Shown here piece after piece: positions 1 through 7,617 of a stretch of DNA of 18,409 bases. Positions within the stretch are counted from its first letter, which is position 1, and every line of letters starts with the position of its first letter. The stretch covers positions 1 to 18,409 of the forward strand of contig JALSOO010000025.1 in the NCBI GenBank assembly GCA_026986355.1. Direction: 5' to 3'. The translations under genes and the position numbers were made by a program. The notes below the pieces were generated by a model. It was not told where the DNA came from. It was given only the letters and a program-made list of their open reading frames with translations, and ran no database searches. The DNA is from Campylobacteraceae bacterium (lineage in GTDB: Bacteria > Campylobacterota > Campylobacteria > Campylobacterales > Sulfurovaceae).

Positions 1-412
1 TTATGTGATAAGCATCCATTGTATCTAAAAAAAAGTTTCTATAACCCTTTTTATAGAGATGAGCTATACGATTAAATATAAACTTTTGATACTCTTTTTT
101 ACGCAAATCTGCAATAAGTGAGTTCCATGTTCTATTTTTAGAGATAACCCAAGATTTTTTATATCTATTTTTAGTTTTTCTCCAAGGCTCAATCTCGCCT
201 ACACTTACATAAGCTACCATCTTTTTGGGATAACGAATAGCATAGATATTATCTATAGCATCAGCTTCTACTACTACTTTATCATAAAAGTTTATAAATC
301 TATCATCTATATTTTTACTATAAACAAATGCATATCGTTCATCAGCCGATGATAAACTGCTAAAAAATAGTAGTAAAAAGATAACTATTTTATTGTAACA
401 TAAAGGTCTCAT
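1..412 (-). CDS. pelA: PelA, N-terminal part (GH114/GH166-like glycoside hydrolase), cut by window edge
   Basis: The first 137 codons are visible and the frame is still open at the left edge, so the C-terminal part, including any deacetylase domain, is missing. The product starts with a signal peptide (about residues 1-24, hydrophobic run VIFLLLFFSSLSSA) and enters the endo-alpha-1,4-polygalactosaminidase fold known from PelA. Visible motifs are VAYVSVGEIEPWR, a segment with W..S.IADLR, and FLDTMDAYH at the cut end; the Asp of FLD matches the conserved acidic residue of the family. In Pel systems PelA trims and deacetylates the polymer in the periplasm. The start at 412 has a good ribosome site (AGGAG seven bases upstream). 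It overlaps the end of pelG by 23 bases, so translation is probably coupled. The family call is from remembered motifs, backed by the operon context. Confidence 0.85.
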   Translation of the reverse strand, partial: MRPLCYNKIVIFLLLFFSSLSSADERYAFVYSKNIDDRFINFYDKVVVEADAIDNIYAIRYPKKMVAYVSVGEIEPWRKTKNRYKKSWVISKNRTWNSLIADLRKKEYQKFIFNRIAHLYKKGYRNFFLDTMDAYHI

Positions 413-1790
413 AATCCAACTCCTGTAAAATTCTATTGAGCGTAGCGATACTTGCTACAAACAAAATCAATAGTGTAACACTATACCCATAACCGTAAAA
501 GTAGGGACCCATCTGAATACTAATCCATGTCAATATAGCATTTATAAAGACAAATAGTAGAGTATATATAAGTGCCTCTTTTTGTCTATCCAGATAGTAT
601 AAATAGGCTAAAATAGACATAAATCCTAACTGTAACTGAACCCCAATTACATCTACATAGAAGAGAGGTAGATAGAGTTTTGGTAGAAGTAGAAGTTCAA
701 AGAGCGTCTTTGCACTTAAAAATAGAAAAATATTAAATAGCCCTTGAACAAATAGGGTCTCTTGTATACTCCGTTTTACAGCATCTATCATTCTCTGTTT
801 ATGTTGTTTTATCTGTCCCAATGAACCATGATGATTGATAGCTCGATAAAAATCGGCATAGGCTTGAGCAAAATCAACCTCTAATCTAAAAAAGAATATA
901 GCCATACCAGGTATAATAGAGAGATAGGCTAAAAATATAGGAAAATCATACACCATAGAGGCGTGTAATCTATCAATAACCACATACCCAACAACAGGGG
1001 TAAACCAAAATATAACTTTATCTATCCATATAGCTATATTGTAGAGTACACCTGACCATGCTAACTTCCAGTAGAATTTACCAAAGTTTCCTTTGAAGAT
1101 ATCAAAACGTATAAAGTTACTATTTCCCTTGTGTACCGATGGGTAGTAGTAGATAATCCCTAAAAAGAGCAAGATAAAGATAATAGAGTTACCAATAATA
1201 AATGAGATAAGCAGTCCAACAATAGCATATTCTCGTAAAAATATAGAGCAGATAAAGATACCTATATAGCCTAAGAGGTAAAATATAATTACATGCTTAT
1301 ATAGTTTTAGACTCGCTGCTAATATATTTGCCATCCATACACAAGATAAAACAGTAAACAGCGTTATATAGAGAAGTATAAAGAGATTGCTTTGTGTATT
1401 GAAAATAAAAATAGCCAATATAAAAGAGAGTAAAAAAGCGATAACAATAGTTACAATTAACATTCCTATGAAATTTGGAAGAACCAAATAGTAACGTTTT
1501 TCATACATTCTATCTGCAATAAAACGTGTAAATGGTAATTGAAAAAAACCTGTATATACCGAACTAATAGCTAAGGCAGAGACATAGGTAACCGATGCTT
1601 TCAACATAACATTTTGAGAATCTACTGTATGAAAGAGATAGATATTGCTTAGACCAATCCCCAATATAATAACCATAGAGATAACCCAAGGTCCAGAGGA
1701 GAGTATCGCTGAATACCCAAATGTCTTTAATACGGATGTTAAGGATTTCTCTTTTAATATCTGTTTGAGTTCAAAGCCTATTCCTGCCAT
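390..1790 (-). CDS. pelG: PelG, MATE/MOP-type inner-membrane protein of Pel synthesis
   Basis: 466 residues, about a dozen hydrophobic segments and almost no soluble parts, close to the roughly 456 residues of Pseudomonas PelG. The opening MAGIGFELKQIL followed by SSGPWVIS is the hallmark PelG N-terminus. In known Pel systems PelG is a MOP-superfamily (flippase-like) protein that forms the inner-membrane complex with PelD, PelE and the glycosyltransferase PelF, and is thought to pass the growing polymer across the membrane. It starts three bases after the pelF stop with GGAGAG six bases before the ATG, and its 3' end overlaps pelA by 23 bases, so it lies inside one transcript. No frameshift or missing segment is seen. 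Confidence 0.95.
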   Translation of the reverse strand: MAGIGFELKQILKEKSLTSVLKTFGYSAILSSGPWVISMVIILGIGLSNIYLFHTVDSQNVMLKASVTYVSALAISSVYTGFFQLPFTRFIADRMYEKRYYLVLPNFIGMLIVTIVIAFLLSFILAIFIFNTQSNLFILLYITLFTVLSCVWMANILAASLKLYKHVIIFYLLGYIGIFICSIFLREYAIVGLLISFIIGNSIIFILLFLGIIYYYPSVHKGNSNFIRFDIFKGNFGKFYWKLAWSGVLYNIAIWIDKVIFWFTPVVGYVVIDRLHASMVYDFPIFLAYLSIIPGMAIFFFRLEVDFAQAYADFYRAINHHGSLGQIKQHKQRMIDAVKRSIQETLFVQGLFNIFLFLSAKTLFELLLLPKLYLPLFYVDVIGVQLQLGFMSILAYLYYLDRQKEALIYTLLFVFINAILTWISIQMGPYFYGYGYSVTLLILFVASIATLNRILQELDYETFMLQ

Positions 1791-1793
1791 CTG

Positions 1794-3320
1794 CTACTCT
1801 CCAATCTTTTTAAAGATATCTTTGTATACCTCTCGATAGTTATCTATAAATATATCTTGTGTATAAAATCTATTGACACGTTCTAATGCTACTTTTTGAG
1901 CTTTATACCATCTATCTTCATTAGTTAAGAGTTCAATATAGGCAGATGATAACTGCTCTACATTTGCAATCTGACATATAACTCCTGCTTTTCCAAGCTC
2001 TCTATCTCCCTCTTGCTCTCCACCATAGATTAGCTCTTTGCATGAACCTACATCTGTACTGACACAGGGTACACCTGCTGCAAATCCCTCCAAGATAACC
2101 AAAGGCATACCCTCACTAATAGAGGTTAAAGTTTGTAGTCCAGATTTAGGTAAAATATCTGCAATATTTTGAAATCCTAGAAATTTTATATTATCTTTGA
2201 CATCTAATATATCTATTAAATCTCTACACTCTTCAGCATAGGCTATCTCTTCATCATCTGGCCCTACTACCCACGCTTCTACATCAGGTATGACATTTGC
2301 TGTTACACGAATGGCACGGATAAATGTTTTTATATCTTTGATGGAGACTACTCTACCAATAAGAGTAATAACTTTTGGAACACCTGTTGGTCTGTTTTTG
2401 AGTGTTGCACCTAGACGTTTAATATCCACACCATTTGGTATAACTCTACATAGTTCAGCTTTTGCTCCATAGGCTATCTGTGTCTCTTTGGCTACAGAAA
2501 AGAGAGATAGAATAGGATTGGCTTTGCTATAGGTCATCTTGCCTATCCCCTCAAAAAAGTTAACCCACATCTTTTGTATATAGTTATCTTCAGCAGACTC
2601 TCTAAATAAATCCAATTTTTTATATAGATTAAATGAGCTAGAGATTAAATCTATCTTTCTCTCTTTGGTATAGATACCATGCTCTGTCAAGATAAAAGGT
2701 TTGCCCGTATCATTAGCAATTAATGCTGATAAAAATCCTGAATATCCTGTAGATGGAGAGTGGATAATTTTGCCTTTGTCCAAAACAAAATTTGCTAATT
2801 TAACCACTTTCCAAATAGGTATATGTATACTTCTAACTGACCAAAAATAGTCCAAAAAAGAGATTTCAGGGCAGTTTTCTTGATTTTTATTTGATATAAA
2901 ATACCATGACTCTCTACTATATAAAAATGTAGCTTCATCAACTCTATCTCTATAAAAATCTATCTTTTTAAGCTCTTTTGGAAAACTATCTTGCTCTTTT
3001 TTCTCTTTAAACCAGTGGTAAAGCTCCTCTATCTTTTTAAAATCTTCAATATCTCCATCTCTAGCTCTAATAGGCTCTTTCTCATCATCATCAAACATAA
3101 AAAGCTCAACCATAAAGAGTAGATTATCTGGAAACTCAAAAAGAGGTTTAGCAGAGTAGTCCTTTTGGCGACTCCCTAAAAATACAATACCAAAACTATA
3201 TTCAGGAAGCCCAGTAATAAGCTGTGCTATCCAAGATGATACTCCTCCTCTAACGTAGGGGTATGTCCCCTCACAAGGGATTAATATATCAACCTCGCCC
3301 TTATCTAAAACAACTCTCAT
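1794..3320 (-). CDS. pelF: PelF, cytosolic GT4 glycosyltransferase of Pel synthesis
   Basis: 508 residues from the chosen start, matching the family length (about 507). It carries the PelF signature EGTYPYVRGGVSSW at residues 17-30, then HSPSTGYSG (187-195), TEHGIYTKER (212-221) and the GT4 donor-binding EX7E motif (E403 to E411, in SEGMPLVILEG). There is no signal peptide or membrane segment. In Pel systems PelF polymerises the sugar from a UDP-linked donor on the cytoplasmic face, held by PelD-PelE-PelG. I prefer the ATG at 3320 to the in-frame ATG at 3332. The former is preceded by GGAGAGAG and forms a four-base ATGA overlap with the pelE stop, while the upstream ATG has no ribosome site. 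The longer start would add only four residues. Confidence 0.94.
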   Translation of the reverse strand: MRVVLDKGEVDILIPCEGTYPYVRGGVSSWIAQLITGLPEYSFGIVFLGSRQKDYSAKPLFEFPDNLLFMVELFMFDDDEKEPIRARDGDIEDFKKIEELYHWFKEKKEQDSFPKELKKIDFYRDRVDEATFLYSRESWYFISNKNQENCPEISFLDYFWSVRSIHIPIWKVVKLANFVLDKGKIIHSPSTGYSGFLSALIANDTGKPFILTEHGIYTKERKIDLISSSFNLYKKLDLFRESAEDNYIQKMWVNFFEGIGKMTYSKANPILSLFSVAKETQIAYGAKAELCRVIPNGVDIKRLGATLKNRPTGVPKVITLIGRVVSIKDIKTFIRAIRVTANVIPDVEAWVVGPDDEEIAYAEECRDLIDILDVKDNIKFLGFQNIADILPKSGLQTLTSISEGMPLVILEGFAAGVPCVSTDVGSCKELIYGGEQEGDRELGKAGVICQIANVEQLSSAYIELLTNEDRWYKAQKVALERVNRFYTQDIFIDNYREVYKDIFKKIGE

Positions 3321-4273
3321 CTCTCTCTCCATACATTAATTAATGGTTTCAATCGTAAATCAATATCAAACTCATCAGCCAAAATATATTTTGAAACCTC
3401 GTTATATCTACCTTGACTGTACTTAATCTCTGCAAAAAAGGTATAGAGAGACTTTTTGGGAACACCAAGCTCAACAGCTTTGCTAAAAGAGTCATGAGCC
3501 TGTTCATATCGTCTATTAAATAGAGATATTTTTCCCAATAGTATAAAAGCAGATGGATTAGAATCTATCTTTTTTAAGATATTCTCTATTTTATCTGTAT
3601 AGAAACCTACCAATTGGGCATTAGCAACACCATGATAGATAAATTGCCAATATGTCTGTGCTAACTCAAAAGAGTATTTATCTTTTCTATTATCGTTATG
3701 GCTAATGCTCTCTTGTAACTCTTTAATCTGTTGATTTAATCGTTTCTCAAAAGTAGATACTAAAGCAAAAGCATAAAGGCGAACCTCATCGGAGCTATCA
3801 GATAAAAAGTGTTGAATCTTACCAATATTACCTTGTGCATTACTATCATAGAGTATTTTAAGTGATTTTATCTTCTCATCGCTAGATATATCATCTTCAA
3901 ATTTAGAGTCTAAAGCCAAGATACCCTCATGAAATTTACTCTCAACAAAAGGAAAGTGCGTTACCTGCTCTTCAAAATAGACCGTCTCATAAGATGGACG
4001 ACTAATACGGTGTGTAGCCCAAGCAAAACCAAATAGAATCATAATTATAGTTAAAACTATACCTATAAAGAGAAGTCCTATATTGATAACGGCAAAAAAT
4101 ATAAAAATCTCAAATCTATGTTGTTTATACTTTTTAGGTATAAAAATGACCAAAAGTAGAGAGATAACTACCCAAAAAGCTATCTCAATAGAGACAAATA
4201 GAGATAGAGACTCTATGGAGTTAGTATCGTCTAAAAGAGATAAAACTTTATTAAAATCGAATCCATCAAACAC
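3317..4273 (-). CDS. pelE: PelE, inner-membrane TPR protein of Pel synthesis
   Basis: 318 residues, near the family length (about 329). Two membrane segments (about residues 28-46 and 54-86) are followed by a conserved-looking stretch ending in THFPFVESKFHEG (residues 105-117). A helical, TPR-like cytoplasmic part follows, clearest at residues 240-298 (GKISLFNRRYEQAHDSFSKA, AEIKYSQGRYNEV). In Pel systems PelE bridges PelD and PelF. The start is GTG at 4273 with AGAGGAG seven bases upstream; it overlaps the end of pelD by eight bases and ends in an ATGA overlap with pelF. Sequence similarity alone would be modest. The call rests on architecture plus position between pelD and pelF. Confidence 0.87.
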   Translation of the reverse strand: MFDGFDFNKVLSLLDDTNSIESLSLFVSIEIAFWVVISLLLVIFIPKKYKQHRFEIFIFFAVINIGLLFIGIVLTIIMILFGFAWATHRISRPSYETVYFEEQVTHFPFVESKFHEGILALDSKFEDDISSDEKIKSLKILYDSNAQGNIGKIQHFLSDSSDEVRLYAFALVSTFEKRLNQQIKELQESISHNDNRKDKYSFELAQTYWQFIYHGVANAQLVGFYTDKIENILKKIDSNPSAFILLGKISLFNRRYEQAHDSFSKAVELGVPKKSLYTFFAEIKYSQGRYNEVSKYILADEFDIDLRLKPLINVWRER

Positions 4274-5615
4274 AAGAGTACTCCTCTAATAGAGAGTCAA
4301 AGTTTTTTACTGATATATGTTTAGTAGTTAGTTGTGCTGACTCTTTTTTGGATAGGGTTGTATTGATACTCTCTTCTAACTCTTCTACTCTTGAAACTAT
4401 TTCTATTTTACTTAGTTCACTCTCTAAATTTTTTGATTTTTGATATATACTAGGAAGAGATACAAATGGAAATAGGATAAGATGTATAAACTTCTCCCCA
4501 CAACGTAGAGAGATATATCTATCTAATATAGATAACTCTTCACTTAGATAGAGTATCTCATTAATCTCTCCACTTACTACCTCATTTTTAGTAAAAATTG
4601 CATAGATTCGGCTATCTATACCAAAACCATTTAAAAGATTTCTCAGACGAAGTACCTCTAATTTAAAATCAACTATATCTTGTCTCTCATGGTTTTCATA
4701 TGTTGATGAGGTAGAGATTTCCTTTTGTGTAGACTCTATCCTCTCTAGTGATGCTCTCTTTTTGTACTCTGTCCATATATAGGTAAAGACAACATTTATT
4801 TTTAGAAGAGTATCTTCATTATAAAACAGAAAAGGAATATCTTTTACAATTAAAATAGCTACAATCTTGTTTCGTTTATCCAAAAAAGGTACAGCATAGA
4901 TATAGGCTGTTTGATTTTTCTCTTCTAAATCCTTGAGAAAAACAGCTCTCTTTTTAGATAGAGTCTCTTGAATCAGTTTATCATTTTTATCGACATTAAT
5001 ATCTATATCTCCTATTGATGAAAAACATTTTCCCAAAGAGTTATTTTTGACCCTATAAATCATGGCAGAGTTAACAGCAAAAAACTTTTTTAGGACTTTT
5101 AGACTATTTTTAGCACTCAATTCTGGGGTATTATGTTCACAACTCTCCAATACTTCAGATATAACAAAACGAAAAGAGGCAGGTTGAGTAATATAGATAG
5201 ACTCCAATTTATCATGTGATATTTTTAATGTAAAAAAAGCAGATGTTAACTCTTTTAATCGTAGTTGTAAATATCTAGTTTGAATTTTTGATTTATCCAA
5301 TTCATTATGAAGATTAGAGAAAAATAGTCCAAATAGAAATACAAAAGCTAAGTTTTCAAGAAGTACTTTGATATAGATAGGGTCTTGTATATAGAGAAAT
5401 GTTGTAAGTCCTGCAAATGTTACCCACATAACTAACCCCATAGCTAATCCATAAAAGAGAGTAACAATAGCTAACCATAAGATAAGAAACGAGAAGTCAT
5501 AGTGTATAAGTAGGGCATCTTCTCTATCAAAATAGTATCCAACCCCAACAATGGCAATAGCAAAAAGAACTACTTCAATAGCATGAAGCAGTGGAGAGCG
5601 TTTTTTGAGTGTCAT
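4266..5615 (-). CDS. pelD: PelD, membrane GAF / degenerate GGDEF receptor subunit of Pel synthase
   Basis: 449 residues (Pseudomonas PelD is about 455). Order: four membrane segments (about residues 11-100), a short helical linker, the PelD-typical stretch HDKLESIYITQPASFR (134-149), a GAF domain (about 150-290) and a degenerate GGDEF domain (about 310-430). CGEKF at 372-376 stands where GGDEF would be. In Pseudomonas, PelD binds cyclic di-GMP through an RxxD inhibitory site and thereby switches on polymer synthesis. Here the matching place reads SILD (362-365), so the first arginine is absent, and no clear counterpart of the second arginine is seen. Binding of c-di-GMP is therefore doubtful. 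It begins four bases after the pelC stop without a clear ribosome site, suggesting translational coupling. Confidence 0.92.
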   Translation of the reverse strand: MTLKKRSPLLHAIEVVLFAIAIVGVGYYFDREDALLIHYDFSFLILWLAIVTLFYGLAMGLVMWVTFAGLTTFLYIQDPIYIKVLLENLAFVFLFGLFFSNLHNELDKSKIQTRYLQLRLKELTSAFFTLKISHDKLESIYITQPASFRFVISEVLESCEHNTPELSAKNSLKVLKKFFAVNSAMIYRVKNNSLGKCFSSIGDIDINVDKNDKLIQETLSKKRAVFLKDLEEKNQTAYIYAVPFLDKRNKIVAILIVKDIPFLFYNEDTLLKINVVFTYIWTEYKKRASLERIESTQKEISTSSTYENHERQDIVDFKLEVLRLRNLLNGFGIDSRIYAIFTKNEVVSGEINEILYLSEELSILDRYISLRCGEKFIHLILFPFVSLPSIYQKSKNLESELSKIEIVSRVEELEESINTTLSKKESAQLTTKHISVKNFDSLLEEYSCV

Positions 5616-5619
5616 AGAG

Positions 5620-6135
5620 TTAGTTTACAAACTTAGGTATAAGTTTTTGAGCAATCTCTTGTGCCTCAACTCCTATAGATTTATGTCCCCAAGCACTAGA
5701 TGCACCAACACCATTAAAGATAACTCTATCACTCTCTAAATCTATAATAGTGATACCAAACGAAACAACAGGTTCGCCATCAATCCCAGTCTTGTAACGC
5801 CACTCTTGAACATCTCCTGTTATAAGATAGTTTGCTCCCTTCGATTTAGCCTCTAATTTTTTGGAGTTCAAAAACGATTTTTTACTCTTAACGGACTCCA
5901 TCTCTTGTGAACCACCAATCAAAGAGGTTATATCAATACTATTTTTAGATAAAACCGATTCTACAATAGTAGATGCCCTTAACCCTGCCATAGGTGTCTC
6001 TGTATAGTTCCAAAAGGAGGATATAGCATATCTTTTCTTTAGAGGAAGTTCTACATTTTTTTTATTTATAAGAGTAGAACAACCTACTATAATAAATGAG
6101 AGAAAAATTAATAGTAATATTTTGTATTTTGCCAT
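5620..6135 (-). CDS. pelC: PelC, outer-membrane lipoprotein of Pel export
   Basis: 171 residues, the usual PelC length. A lipoprotein signal peptide ends in the lipobox IVGC with the acylated cysteine at residue 19. The mature part contains RYAISSFWNYTETPMAGLRAS, which places an aromatic and a small/Gly turn as in PelC, and GANYLITGDVQEWRYK. In Pseudomonas, PelC forms a dodecameric ring at the inner face of the outer membrane that funnels the positively charged polymer to the PelB pore. It is the first gene of the cluster here. AGGA lies six bases before the ATG, and the 158-base gap upstream should carry the operon promoter, though I see no single convincing -10 (several AT-rich candidates near 6150-6180). 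PelC-like folds also occur in other lipoproteins (CsgG/LpoB-like); the next gene, pelD, settles it. Confidence 0.87.
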   Translation of the reverse strand: MAKYKILLLIFLSFIIVGCSTLINKKNVELPLKKRYAISSFWNYTETPMAGLRASTIVESVLSKNSIDITSLIGGSQEMESVKSKKSFLNSKKLEAKSKGANYLITGDVQEWRYKTGIDGEPVVSFGITIIDLESDRVIFNGVGASSAWGHKSIGVEAQEIAQKLIPKFVN

Positions 6136-6260
6136 ATTTAGTCCTATATAGTTATAGAGTTATTCTATAATATTAATCTTATATTTTAAGGGTAGGGGGA
6201 TAGAAATAGAAGTATTGGATATTAAATGTTACCAACAGTTCTATTTTTGAGAAAATGTAA

Positions 6261-6282
6261 AAGGCAGTTTTTGACATGCCTT
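6261..6282 (-). terminator. Weak intrinsic terminator candidate after the porin gene
   Basis: On the minus strand AAGGCA and TGCCTT form a six-base-pair stem around a ten-base loop, followed by TTACATTTTC. It lies 12 bases past the porin stop and before pelC, where a terminator would be expected. The loop is large and the T-run is interrupted, so this is only a candidate. Confidence 0.4.
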
Positions 6283-6293
6283 AGGTCTAAATA

Positions 6294-7481
6294 TTAAAGA
6301 GAGAAAGGAACAGTCAAGTAAGCTTGAATTGTATTTCCATCTATAGTATTATCATCACTTTTTGTATTGATTAATGCTACGGTTGCATCAACTGGACCAA
6401 CTTTTTTAGTTGCTGTTAATGTAATCTCATCCATCTCTAGCATATTGTTATTGTTATTTTTAACAGTTGTATACTGTGCTGTATAGTCTCCCATAGTTGC
6501 TGAAACCATTGCAGTTTTTGCACCAGCTTGACCTACAAAACCATAGTTCCACCATGCTTCGGTATAGAGTTTAGATTGACCATTATGTGCTCCACCTGTT
6601 GCTGTGTTACCCATATATACTAAACCTTTATCATCTACTTTAGAGTAAGCAGCAGCTAAATCAACACCTGAAACATTGTATCCAACTTTAGCAGCAATAG
6701 CTTTAGTATCATCTTTACCATCAACTACACCTTTTGGAGAGATTTTAGAGTATTGAAGACCAACAGAAAGCTCTTTTGTAGGAGCTACATCAGCTTGAAG
6801 CCAAATAGCATCTGCTTCATTTTTGACATTGTAGTACCATGCTTGTGCTGTGGTCATTGGAATTAGCTTAGTTACTACAGCTGCTGCATATGCACCTTTA
6901 TTGTTTGCTAATGCTGTTTCTTGTCCTGCATTTAAAGCACCATAAGCAGATTGCCCACCATCTAGTCTGTCGTAACTATTGTGACCATTTCCACGACCAA
7001 CCCATGCACCAACTAATGTTGTTTTTTCAATATGATTATCTAATGCAACTACAGCATCAAAAGTATTTTTTGCAACATTCCAAGTTTCAGTAAATGCAAG
7101 TGGTGTATCTAAAGATTGACGACCAACAACTAAAGTTGTTTTATCTACAGGTTTTAGAGCAATATTTGCAGTATCAATCCATACTGAATCTTTTACTACT
7201 TTTGGATGAGAAATCCATGTCCCACTTACTAGCTCATTTTCTAAACCAAGTGTAGAGATACCAGTGATACCAACATTAGCTGTGACACCTTTTGTAACAT
7301 CTTTTGTAATGTTAACATTTACAGATGAGTCTCCATATGCACCATTTTTATTAAAAAGGTCTGCATTACCTACATCACCTGTTCCATAAAATAGTTTAGC
7401 ATCCCCAGAGATTTTAGCATCACCTGCCATTGCTGTTGTTACTGCAATCGCAGCGATTAAACTTAATTTTGTAAATTTCAT
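6294..7481 (-). CDS. OprD-like major outer-membrane porin
   Basis: 395 residues with a clean signal peptide (MKFTKLSLIAAIAVTTAMA, cleavage before GDAK). The mature protein shows alternating beta-strand patterns (for example VWIDTANIALKP, TLVVGRQSLDTPLAFTE, YAAAVVTKL, AQAWYYNV, DAIWLQADVAPTKELSVGLQYSKI) and ends in AYLTVPFSL. This matches the OprD/Opr porin family that supplies the dominant porins of Campylobacterota. GRQSLDTPLAFTETWN is the most family-like stretch. It would allow general diffusion of small solutes across the outer membrane; substrate preference cannot be read. Expression is probably high: AAAAGGAG precedes the ATG and a T-tract promoter lies upstream. It is monocistronic by layout. 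The last residue is Leu rather than the usual Phe of outer-membrane barrels. Confidence 0.85.
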   Translation of the reverse strand: MKFTKLSLIAAIAVTTAMAGDAKISGDAKLFYGTGDVGNADLFNKNGAYGDSSVNVNITKDVTKGVTANVGITGISTLGLENELVSGTWISHPKVVKDSVWIDTANIALKPVDKTTLVVGRQSLDTPLAFTETWNVAKNTFDAVVALDNHIEKTTLVGAWVGRGNGHNSYDRLDGGQSAYGALNAGQETALANNKGAYAAAVVTKLIPMTTAQAWYYNVKNEADAIWLQADVAPTKELSVGLQYSKISPKGVVDGKDDTKAIAAKVGYNVSGVDLAAAYSKVDDKGLVYMGNTATGGAHNGQSKLYTEAWWNYGFVGQAGAKTAMVSATMGDYTAQYTTVKNNNNNMLEMDEITLTATKKVGPVDATVALINTKSDDNTIDGNTIQAYLTVPFSL

Positions 7482-7513
7482 ATTTACTCCTTTTGTAATT
7501 TATTCACAAATTA

Positions 7514-7575
7514 AGTATACCTAAAAAAATATAAAAATCAATAAAAACGATAAAAATTTTAAAAAATTTTTTATT
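7514..7575 (-). promoter_or_regulatory. T-tract sigma-70 promoter of the porin gene
   Basis: A -10 box TATACT (7514-7519) gives an expected 5' leader of about 25 bases ending in AAAAGGAG. Instead of a -35 hexamer, a row of T-runs (TTTTTTT, TTTTT, TTTTT, TTTTT, TTTTTT) recurs about every ten bases upstream to about 7575. This arrangement is established for Campylobacter vegetative promoters, where AT-periodicity replaces the -35 box. Confidence 0.75.
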
Positions 7576-7617
7576 GTGCTACATCATATAATCTTATTAA
7601 ATTAATAAAATATATTA

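Noticed and set aside
1..6135. Frequent words like ATAGAGA and TATCTCT as an uptake or Chi-like repeat
   Set aside because: They fall mostly in coding frames as Ile ATA, Glu GAG, Arg AGA and Asp GAT codons with no fixed spacing or orientation; codon preference explains them.
7598..7617. AT-only inverted repeat TTAATAA/TTATTAA after the nasA stop, as terminator
   Set aside because: The stem has no GC pairs and no clean T-run; such repeats arise easily in this composition.
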